DNA from: Dastarcus helophoroides
Taxonomy: Eukaryota > Arthropoda > Insecta > Coleoptera > Bothrideridae
Direction of reading: 5' to 3'
Length of the DNA: 64,000 bases
NCBI GenBank assembly: GCA_028583605.1
Contig: CM053328.1
Span: 5,773,304-5,837,303, forward strand
The position numbers were made by a program, and so were the translations under genes. A model generated the notes under the pieces. It was not told the DNA's origin, searched no databases, and saw only the letters and a list, made by a program, of their open reading frames with translations. Positions 43,612 through 55,600 of the stretch are shown here, one piece after another. Position 1 is the first letter of the stretch. Each line of letters begins with the position of its first letter.

Positions 43612-46600
43612 CTGAAAGAACGTCATAAAGTGAACTAAATCGCACTTGATTATTGCCTAATTATCGAGCTGAAGAAACGTCGCTTTAAAAATGTCGAAAT
43701 ATCTATGCAAAGACTACAACATTTCAATTTGAATTCAAATTTAAAATGTTGAGCAAAAGTTACCTTTTTATAGAAATGTTGACTTATTTTTAGAAATCTG
43801 ATAATCACTAGGAATTAAATAAATCTCTAGTTGCGAATTTAAAACAAGATTTTTTGTAACTTATTGAAGAGAATGTATGTCTTTGTCAGTCACCTTCAGG
43901 GTGTCTGTCAGTCACCTTATGGGTGTCTGTCAGTCGCTTTATGGGTCAGATTTGAATGTCAGCTTACCGGTAGTTTCCTTTTTTGGGCAGATAATCCTTA
44001 AACTGGCGCAATGTAACATGGGTGCCCGGAATTTTAGTCCGATACGGAAACTGTTCGTCACAGAAAGAAAAAACGACAGTCGTTGTTTCTTCATTCAGTT
44101 GCGAGGGCTGCATTGGCGTCCTCATACCCCTTATCGACTTCCGAAGCGTCGACTGGCTACTCTGCGTTGTATCAGGATAGTACTTGTTGGAAAATCTAAA
44201 GAACAATAAAATGCATCAGTTAGAAATTCCTCAGCCAGTCAACTGAATATACTTCTGTCTTGGCTTTGACCTGAATTCATCAGTCCATGAGTCTCCTCCT
44301 TGCTTCCTCCAACTGTATGGTGGTATTTGGTAAAGGCGGGGGCGGCATACTGGGGTCGGCCACGAACGGCTGCGCCGGCCCCAAACTGGTCCCGGCAACA
44401 TTCCTTTCCAACGAACTGGATCCTTTCCTTAGTTCTGTGGCGCACGGCGTTTGGTGAGGTGGCGCTAGCTCTGTGAGTTCCGCGCGGCTTCATGGACATC
44501 TCGCTGCGAGTGTACAAAGTACCGCCTCTCTTGTCCGGCTCTTCCGATTCCATTAACCAAGCTAATACACGTTCTTGCTGAAGAGGTACCACAGGTGGTG
44601 TATCAGAGACAACAGAAACTCCAGCTATCGGTTAAATCAGCCAAAGCTTTCCTCGATGAAGACCTTCTGCTGGCGCTGCCTCGGCAGAAACGCTCTTCGG
44701 CGTATTCGGGCATGCTTTTGGATTTAACCATGGCCATTCTGTGTTCGGAACCTTCGGTGAAGTCGTGGACGTTACCGGAATCGCCACTGAAAGTCGAGAA
44801 GCCAGTCTTTGTCTCTTCTCTTGGATCTATTAGTGCGAATACCTGGGGAAAAATTCGTTATTTGTGACTCCAGTCAAAGGTGTGGTTTTTCTTACCGGTT
44901 TCTCGGGGGAGAGTGTGGCCTAGGACTTATTATACCCGGTGATCTAGAGGGAGTTAGATCGGAAAATACTCTAGAAACGTGTTGGTCTAAGATGTCTTGT
45001 ACATTATCGTCTTCTAGTTGTAATTTCTCCCTGATGGCATTCGCCAAGGCCCTGGATTGAATGTCGCTCATTCGCAGTTTGTCAGTCCAAAGAAGATAAA
45101 GAGTCACTCTAAAAAAATCATAATTTTAGCACAAATTCCTTAGCTGGTTTGTTTCGATTTAGTTTGGCACATTTAAATTCTATTCTGAATAGAAAAATAT
45201 TCCGTAATTATGCCAAGTTTTAGAGAACTCTTAGGCAGGACAGCTTTGAATGTGGTCCAACAGAATTCGGTCATTGCTCTATTTTCCAGAGCTTTCCTTA
45301 CAAACTGAAAAACTACATCTATATTTCTCAATACTTCAAATTTTAACATGTAACTTGTTCTGGGTTACTGTTTTCTATTAACTATTTTAATGAATTATTG
45401 ATTTTGTTTGAAATTTCTTAAAATACCGAGTGTCAAAAATGTTGAGGTCAAATTAAATATTTCGATTTTTCTCTATAAATTTCAACATTTTCGCTTTAAT
45501 TGACATGATTTAAACCCTAAATTTGGGATTGTTTTGACAATTTTTTTTTGAAACATAGTTTTTTTTTAAATCTAAATTTACAATTTCAATATTTATTTTT
45601 CCGAGAGATTTGGTTGCAAACTCAAAATTTCGAATTTTTCCAGATTTCATGTGTTTTATCTCGACCACCCCAAAATTTTTACTTTTTTTGTCAAAAGTTC
45701 CAATGTAAACTCGGAAACTTAAAATAATCTTTTTCAAAATTTTGACTTTAACCTCAAAATATAAAAAAAATATTTAATTTGTATTAAAAATTGGAAATAT
45801 TGAATAAAGGAACCCGATATTTCCATTTTTTCATATAAATTCAGTAGTTTTTATATAAGCTTAAATTTTTTTCATAAAAAATATACCTTTAATGTTTTTT
45901 TTCAAAATTTTCTATCCAAATTTTAAATTTTTTCAAGGATTTTAAGTGCCTTTGGAATTTCATCATTTTTCGGCCATACGCCGAGTGTTGCGGAAAGGGC
46001 AGACCTCGGATTCTTAATGAGCGATCACGAAAACCCCTAAGACACCATTTTCGAATAAAAATTTTATTACATTGTCCCAAAACACCTAATATGTGAAATT
46101 TTCTAGATTTTCCAACCGGAAAATGAGTTTTTCGAAAAAACAAGCCTCGGATTCTTGGATAATGACCCAAAAAACCCCATGAGACACAATTTCGAAAAAA
46201 AAGTTCATCGTATTGTCTTAAAACCAAAAGTCCACTAGGGTATTAAAAAATGTCATGATTTTCTGACCGGGAAATTAGTTTTTCGGAAAAACAGATCTCG
46301 AATTTTTAATCAGCAACCCCGAAAACCCGTCGGATACCGTTTCGAGTAAAAATGTTATTACATTGTCTCAAAACACCTAAAATGGGTAATTTGCTCCATT
46401 TTCCGACCAAGCAATAAGTTTTCCGAAAAAACCAACCACGGATTTGTGATCAGCGACCCAAACTATGCATTTTCGAGGCAATTTGCGTTAATTTTCCCGA
46501 CTTAAGTAGTTTCCTAGCGAAACGCCCCATTTGGGGGGTTGTTTTCAAGATTAACGGGTGAAGGAAGGAGGATCAAGCCATTTCATCTTAGTAGTCGTGA

Positions 46601-49600
46601 ATGACCCTTAGGTCATCAGAAATCTAATCCAAAAAAAAAAATGTTGAAAATCTAACTTACTATATTATTTTTATCTATTTTAGACCTTTCCCCGGTTTAT
46701 GCCTGGATTAAAATGGAAATTTTCAGCAGAAGAGTTGAAATATTCATAGACCGACTTTTTGAAGTTACAAAAAAGTCAACATTTTTGTCTAACCTAACCT
46801 AAACCTCGAAAGTTTGATTAAAAAAAGTAAAAATTTAGAAGAGTGAAAATTTAGAAATGTCGAAGTTTTAAAATAAAGTCGAAATTTTCAATAAAAAAAC
46901 ACTAGTAAATTTTAAACATGTTGTTTAAAAAGAAAACTAAAATTTTCAACAAAGTTGAATTCTTCAAAAAAGTCTGGATTTCAAAATAAATCCTAATTTT
47001 GAAAAAGGTAGAGTTTTTCAAGAAGAGTCGCAATAATGTTTAGAAAAATCGAAATATTTAAAAAATTCCAGCATTTAGAAAAGTCATTGTGAATTTCTGA
47101 AATGACAAAAGGTTAAAATTTGGAAAAAAAAGTCGAAATTTTGGAAAAATAGAATTTTTCAATTAAAACGAATGCTCTAAATATCGAAACAGCTGGAATT
47201 TTCAAAATTGGTCAAAATGTTGGGGAAAAAATCGAAATTTTCATTAAAGTATTAGAATTTTCAAATTAGGTAAAATTATGAAAAAGTGGAAATTCTGAAA
47301 ACAAATTTAGAAGAATGAAAATTTTGAAATGTCGGAAATTAGTCACAAAAATTTTTAAACTCGTCGAAATTTTAAAAATAGTGGAATTTTTCAATCAGTT
47401 GAAATTCCAAAATTTTCAAAAAGTCCAAATATTCAAAAAAAAAGTCAAAACTTTCCAAAAAAAAAATCGAATGATTCAATAACAACGAAAAATGATAAAT
47501 CAGTGAAAAAATTTAGATTTTCGAAAATCTCGATGTCTTCAAATAAAGTCCAAATTTTCAAAAATGGTTGAGTTCTTCCTAAAAAGTTAAACTTTCAATA
47601 AAAATTAATTATCAAAAAAAAACATTGAAATTTTTAGATTTCCAAAGCCTGAAAGCGCCACCGAAGTATAAAATTGTGCGCCGGCGCGCGGTATCAGCTC
47701 TATCCAATATTCTTCTAAAGCAGAGAGGAGCAACCTTTTTTTACAGCGGGCCAATTACAAGGCTAAAAATTTTGCGCGGGCCGCATGTGAGAAAAATATG
47801 AATGCTGGGGCGCTTGCACCCCCTGGTTCATGCAGCCAGCAATTTGAAAATTTGTATATATTCCATTGGAGGACGTTCCAAAATTTTGAGAATAATCCAA
47901 AATTTTAATAAAAAAAGTCAAGGTAAAATAATTCAAAAGAGTTTATGTTTTCAAAGACGGTAACTTTCAAAAAATAAAAAAAAAAATCAAAAAGAATTAA
48001 ATGCTTTGAAAATATAAATTTAAAAACAGTTGGATTTGCAAAAAAAATTGAAATCTCGAATCAAAACTTCAAAAAAAGTCAACATTTTCAAAAATATGCC
48101 CAAACATTTGAAAAAGGTAGAAATTTTCAAAAAACTTCAAACTTCGAGATAAGTCACAATATACAGGGTGTTACAAAAGTCCGGGCCGCTACTTCAGGAG
48201 CATATTCTACACATTAAAATATGAAAAATGTTGAAATACATTTTTTTCTTTAAATTGCCTCCTAACGGAGATATGACCATTTAAAGATGGCGCCCCTAAA
48301 GTGTTTTTTTTACTACAAAAAGTTAACGGTTAGTAGCAAAGTCATGAAATTGGGCAAGCAGTTAAAGAATTGGATTAGGCATATTCTCATGTAACATATT
48401 TTTTAAATAAGCAGTACCGTGGTGTGTAGGGGGTTGCCCGCGATTATTTTTTGCCGTAACTTTTTTGTATTGCAATATTTCGACACAAAAGTGCCATAAT
48501 CGTAAAAAGCTACATTTTTTATACAAAAAAGGTACTCTTTCTCAAAGTCGCTAAAAGTAACCGTTTCCGAGAAAAAAGCGTTTAAACAAAATTGTTGCAT
48601 TTATTAGAATTCGTTTTGCAAATTTCTAATTTATCCACTACTAACTGCATTGATATAAAAATAGTACAAAATAAAGAAAAAAAAAATCAAAGCAAGTGTT
48701 CGAAATTACTGCCCCCTGCAGCAATACATTGCTCGGCTCGTCTTCTAAGGGAACTCCTTACTCTTTCGCAAATGCCTGGTGTATTGTGAATCTGGTTGAA
48801 CCCATTTTCAATTCGTTCACGAAGATCATTGATATTGTCAACTGGTGTGGAGTAGACGATCTGCTTTAGATGTCCCCATAAGCAGAAATCGAGTGGGTTG
48901 AGGTCAGGAGACCTAGCTGGCCATGGTATCGGACCTCCTCGACCTATCCATCGTTGATGATAGTTGTTATTCAAAAATTCCCTAGCAACTGCACTAAAAT
49001 GGGCAGGTGCCCCATCGTGCATTATTCACATTCGCTGTCTTGTTATGAGTGGAACATTTTCAAGTAACACGGGTAACTCTGTTTGCAAAAAATGTCTATA
49101 TGATGCTCCTGTTAACCTATGAGGTAAAAAAAAACGGTCCAATTATAGAGTCCCCTATTATTCCTCCCCAAATGTTAAGTGAAAAATGTTGCTGATGTCT
49201 CGACTGAATAACTGCATTGGGATTTTCAACTTGCCACTGATGCATGTTGTGAAAGTTAAGTATCCCGTTTCTGGTAAAACCCGCTTCGTCCGTAAATAAT
49301 ATGAGCGATGGAAAGTTCTCATTTTCAGCGATCTTATGCAATAGCCAGTTGCAAAATTCTATTCTTGGAGGATAATCAGCAGTAAGTAACCCTTGCACTC
49401 TTTGAAAATGATAGGGGTAAAATTGGTAAAATTTCAAAATTCGCCAGATAGTTACGTGATTTACTCCTTCGGCTAAAGCAAGTTGTCTAGTGCTGACACA
49501 TGGATCTTCTTCAACTCGCTGAAGCACACGCTCCTCTAAATTAGCAACTTCTGCGTTTGGCCTTCCAACACGTTCGCCTTTGAAAACAAAATTTCCTGTT

Positions 49601-52600
49601 TCACATAAACGAGCATGAATTTTCTGGAACAATTTTTCTCCTGGTAGGTGTCTATTAGGAAAACGTTCAGCATAAAGCCGTCTTGCTTCAGCACGATTAC
49701 AATTTGCAAGCCCGTACATTAAATGCATATCGGCCATTTCTTGATTTGAATAGTCCATTTTATCAAAATAATGAAAAGTTAAAAAACTACTACACTTACT
49801 ATTGACAACAAAAACTGCTAAAGTTTACAGCTTACGACCAAATTTTATCAGTGACACAACGTCAATCTCTGGCAGATATTGTCAAGTACAATTGTTTTCT
49901 TTACGATCAGTTTGCATGACCAACTTATTTTTTCTTATACAAATTAGTTAGAATTTCGAAGACGGGATAGGATTATTTAAACGCCTTTTTCTCGGAAACG
50001 GTTACTTTTAGCGACTTTGAGAAAGAGTACCTTTTTTGTATAAAAAATGTAGCTTTTTACGATGATGGCACTTTTGTGTCGAAATATTGCAATACAAAAA
50101 AGTTACGGCAAAAAATAATCGCGGGCAACCCCCTACACACCACGCTACTGCTTATTTAAAAAATATGTTACATGAGAATATGCCTAATCCAATTCTTTAA
50201 CTGCTTGCCCAATTTCATGACTTTGCTACTAACCGTTAACTTCTTGTAGTAAAAAAACCACTTTAGGGGCGCCATCTTTAAATGGTCATATCTCCGTTAG
50301 GAGGCAATTTAAAGAAAAAAATGTATTTCAACATTTTTCATATTTTAATGTGTAGAATATGCTCCTGAAGTAGCGGCCCGGACTTTTGTAACACCCTGTA
50401 TAAAGAAAAAAGAAATGCTAAAAAGGAAATTTTGAAAAAAGTTGAAATTTCCAAAAAAGAAAATTTTTAATAGACAAGAATTATAAAAAAAGTAAAAGAT
50501 TTTCAAAAAAATCAAAATATGTTTACCCAAATAAACCAGAATGTTAAAGTTGGAGTTTTCAAAAGGTCAAAATTTCGAAAAAAAGGCCAAATTTTTAAAA
50601 CCATGTCAAAATTTCGATAAAAATTTAAAATTTTAGATGCCGAACGGGAAAAGGTCGACATTGTAAAAAAAGTGATTATTTTAAAATGTCGAAATTAGGA
50701 AATTTCGAAATTTTCAATAAAAATCGAATTTCTATTCCACCATTCTAAATTTTCAGTAATCTTCTGTTAAGGAAAGAAGTAACTGGCGAAGAAAAAGCCA
50801 ATAAAACATCAGTAGAAATACCAATACTTGGCAAAGAAGATAGAAAATATCCAAAAATCGACTTCTTCAAAAAGAGTCGGGATTTCTGGACAGATATCTC
50901 TCTGAAGATGTTGACCATTGAAATGCGTTAGAGCAGGGATGAGCAACCTTTTTTTAGAGTGGGCCATTTTTGCGCGGGTCGCATGTCACAAAAATATGAA
51001 TGCTGGGGTGCTTGCACCCCCTGGTTCATGCAGTAAATTGAAAATTTCTATGTATTCAATTGGAGGACTTTCCAATTCTTCAGAATTCATCCTTTCCTTG
51101 AAACATTTTTTCGAAATTTCTACCTTTTTCTCAAATTTTGTATATTTTTTTACAAAATTTGACTTATTCTTTTAAAATGTTTGCATTTATTCATAAAATT
51201 TGCCTTCTTTTATCAAATATGACTGTCAAAATTTTGAATTTAAAAGTTCGTCGTTTTTTTCTGAAATTTCGTCATTTCTTGAAATTTGACTTTTCCCGAA
51301 AATTTCGCCTTTTTTTGATTCTGAAAATTACAGCTTGTTTATTAAAATTTGCCTCTAATATGAAATCTGGTCGATCTTTTGACAAAAAGGTATATTTTTT
51401 AGATATTTAAAATTTTTGTGAAAGGATAAAAATTTCTTTGTAAATTTCAACCCTTTTTAATCCAAATTTCTAGTAGTTTCAACTTGTTTGTCAAAATTTC
51501 GATGTGTTATCACAATATTTGACATTTTCTGACGCCTGTTGAGGCAAGGTCTGTCTTCCTCTGACTCGTCCAGAGAGTCCAGAGAAAATAAATATTTGAT
51601 TTTTCTCTTAAAATTCACTCTTTTCCTGAATTCCGAAGTTTCAGTAAGATTAAATGCTTTCTCTAATAATTTAGATCTTTTTTGGAAAATTTCTCTTACA
51701 ATATCAACTTTTTCTCGGGGTTTTTTTTGACTATCTTTTTTGAATTTTTTTTTAATTTGACTTTCTTTGGACAATTTTTTGACCATTTCAAAGTTTTCTC
51801 GAATTTTTTTTTGAAATTCCGATATTTTTCTGAACATTTACTAAAAATTTCGATCTTTTAGATTCTGATTTTTTTTTAGAAATTCTGACTGGTTTTCTAA
51901 AATTTGCCTTTTTCAGTAAATCTTGATTTTTATCTCAATATCCGATATTTAATATTTCAATAAATTTTTTCTTTTTTTTGGTAAATTCGTCTTTTTTTTC
52001 AAAATTTTGAATGTTTCCAAAATAGTCGTTTACCTAAACTTCGCCTGTCCCTCAAAACTTGTCCTTTTCGAAATATCCATTTTGTTTTCAAAATCCTACT
52101 TTTTGGACTTTTTCAAAAATGATTTATTTATTTTAAAATTTTGTTGTATTCTTGAATATTTGTTTTTTTCAATAAACTACGACTTTTTAATGGTTTTATG
52201 GTTCTGAAAATGTTCACTTTTCTGTTGTTGCGAAAAATAGTTTTGGGAATTTCGAGAAAAAGATTTCTTGTAAATTCAACATTTTTACCGAATTTTAAAT
52301 TTTGAGAACAATGTTTTTGAATCTTGCGATTTTTCCTTCTCAGAGTTGGACTTTTTTTGAAAATTGCGTCTTTCACAAAATTAGATCTTCAAAAATTTCG
52401 ATTTTTTTTCGAATTTTGCATATTTCTCGAGTTTTTGAGAAAGATTAGGTTTTTATTTTCAATATAATTGATTGAAATTTCAACTTTGCAAAATTTCCTC
52501 TTAAAATTGGACCTTCTTTTGGAAATTTGGAATGTTTCCTGGAAAGTTCAATATTCAAAATCATGAAGCTTAAAAAATCGAAACCAATTCAAAGAAATTT

Positions 52601-55600
52601 CTAATTATTTTCTGAAAACTTTGGGAACGAAAATCTCTTTGAATATTGGATTTTTTTATTCATTCAACTTCTTTGAATTTTTATATTTTTTATGTCGATT
52701 TCCGAAGTTGCAAATTTCAGTCATGTTTTGAAAAAAGTCATAATCGCATGATTGTAACAATTATTTTTACAAATCTCGACTTTTTTTTAAACAACAAACG
52801 AAAAACTAATCAAATTAAAATTTCAATTCAGCATCTTTACTAAATTTTGAGAACAATGTTTTTGAATCTTGCGATTTTTCCTTCTCAGAGTTGGACTTTT
52901 TTTGAAAATTGCGTCTTCTCACAAAATTAAATCTATGAAAATTTTAATTTTTTTTGAATTTTGCACACTTCTCGAGTTTTTGAAAAAGGTTAGGTTTTTA
53001 TTTTCAATATGATTTATTGAAAATTTCAACTTTTTAAATTTTCCTCTTAAAATTGGACCTTCTTTTGGAAATTTGGAATGTTTCCTAGAAAGTTCAATAT
53101 TTTTTTGCAATTTGTAACGTAATTTTCAAAAATCCTGAACTTTTTCGAGGTCTTTGTTTTTTCTGATTTTTTAAAAATTTTATTCTCGATAATTTCAACT
53201 TCTCCAAAAATCATGTTAATCTCCAAATTTTGACTTTTAACTCAAAATTCAATTTTATTTTTTTCTGGACATTTCCATGTAAAATGGAATTTTTTCCAAA
53301 GATTTAAACTTTTTCTCAAAATTCGTTTATTTTTTTTTTAATTGGATCGAAATTTTAATAGAAATCTAAACAATCCGAGAAGAATATTTTTATCTTGAAA
53401 AAAAGATTTCTTGTAAAATTTCAAAAATATGACAAAATTCAAATAAAATAAAAATTCTGAAATCATTATTTTTAAAAGGTGCACTTTTTTATCTGAATTC
53501 GACTTGTTCCGGAAATTACAACTATTTTTACAAAAATTTCTGTTTGGAAATTTCGTCTCTTATATTTCCACTTCTTGGAAATTTCGACATTTCTTAAAGT
53601 TCTCCAAAAGGTTTTTTCTCGAGATTGGGGTTTTTTCAAAATTTTGACTTTAATTTGAAAATGCGATGTCCCTAATTCTGTAGTTTTTAAATAAAAATAC
53701 ACATTACTAAGCCAGAAGGTTTTTTTTACTTATGAGTTTTTTTTAGAATGATTGTTGTTGCCCCCCCCCCTTAAAGAAAATCTTGCATACGCTCATGTCC
53801 AAGGTATTTCATGAATCGTGGAAATTTATGTTCGTTGTTTTTCATCAAATTTTTTGACATTTCCTTTTCCAAAATTTTTACGTAAAACAGTAGAGCTTAG
53901 GCGGGCCACACAAACGTTAGGCGGACCGCATGTGGCCCGCAGGCCACGTCTTGCTCATCCGTGTTCTAAAACACCAAACTTATTTAGGGCGATTCCGCTG
54001 GAGACGATTCTAAGATAAACTTCTAAATCGCAGTATTTGTTACGATTTTGATGTCAATACAAGAAACCAAAATCTGGATTTAATAATAAAACTATTTTTT
54101 GTAGCCTTAACTTCGCATTTAAATACTTGAGGTGTATCATTAGAATATATGCTGCAAAAAAAAACAACTGAAAAATGGTACCTGGGACACTATCGGTCAC
54201 TGAGATTTTGTCTTTGGGTTCTAAGCTATTGCTTGGTGACAAAGAAGTATACTAATTAGTAATATACATTGCTGGATTTCTAATTTTGTTAATTATTTGC
54301 ATATAATGAAGTTAATGTTTTCAGAATTTACGGTGCTTTGCAACCCCAATAATTTGAAGTTGCACCCCCGATTGCTTTAAAACTGAATAATTCATTGTTT
54401 ATCTTTGAGTTCTATATTTTTTTTGGTTTATTTTAATAAATTAATATATTCTCTTTTAAAATATAAAGACATAATTTAATAAATGTTTCACAATTATTAA
54501 GTGTTTGTGTTTTTTTTTACTGTAATCTGGAAAGGAGAGCCGATTTGATTGCACCCGACATAGCACTTTAAACTTCCATTGTGATTATTTATATTATATC
54601 ATTAAAATTCTTATAACAAATCAGATGAGAACAGATTGAAATCTAGCCCTTCAGAGAATAATTTCATGAAAAATATTTTTATTTTTATCTAGCTCTAAGA
54701 GTTGCCCAAGTGTTGCACCTGCGACAATGGAATCGCCCTTTACTGACCTCTTTCAGTTTCAGGTCAAGTAACTCTTGGGTTTCTTGCTCTTTTTTAACAA
54801 TTTCCAGCTTCCCCATTAATATAGCGGCAAACTTCTCCGGGTCCATAGGTTGACATTGCCTAGTTTGCAGTTTCTGCGTCCTGGGGATGAAGGTTTGATG
54901 CAGGTGAGTTTCACGGTTGATGGCGGCAGATTCTTTGGCGTATCTCGCTTCGACAATCGCAGCTCTTCGCTTGAGCGACTTCTCAATCCCTCTTCCATCA
55001 CTAATAGACATAATTATTATTGTTTATCATAATTAATTCCAAGACTGACACTGAAATTCTCTCCTAGGCTGACATCATTCAATAATTTTGAAGGTGTGAC
55101 AGCAGAGAATTTCATTTTGAATACATGCGATAAAAGCACCTTCAATTTATACAAAGACTATTTGAAAAAGCTTCTAGGATAAGTAACAGTGCGTTTACAC
55201 TAGACACTTTATCCCCTATATTTCTCTCTGACATAAGTGTCAACTATCCTGACGGTGCGTTTACACTAGACACTTTAACTTTTTTTTTTAACGGAGACTT
55301 ATCTACGCAGCTTCTCTCAGAGTGCGTTTAAATTAGATACTTTATTCCGTACATTTCTCTCTGACATAAGTGTCAACTATCCTGAGAGAAGCTATCAGAG
55401 TTATCTAACAGCTGGGAGGAGATAGCTTCTCTCAAGATAGATGACACTTATGTCAGAGGGAAATGTACGGAATAAAGTATCTAATTTAAACGCACTCTGA
55501 GAGAAGCTGCGTAGATAAGTCTCCGTTAGCCTCTCTCAGGATAGTCGACACTTGTGTTAGAGAGAAATGTCCGGAATAAAGTGTCTAATCTAAACGCACC

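Noticed and set aside
44595..44867. Plus-strand frame of about 90 residues
   Set aside because: Antisense shadow of Axin exon 6.
53755..53775. Run of eleven C as the partner end of the C-rich terminus at 2497
   Set aside because: Fifty kilobases away, lies within copy B of another repeat, and no flanking similarity.
50935..53966. 8-bp target duplication around hAT-like copy B
   Set aside because: The flanks 'cgttagag' and 'ttctaaaa' do not match, so I do not claim a complete insertion event.
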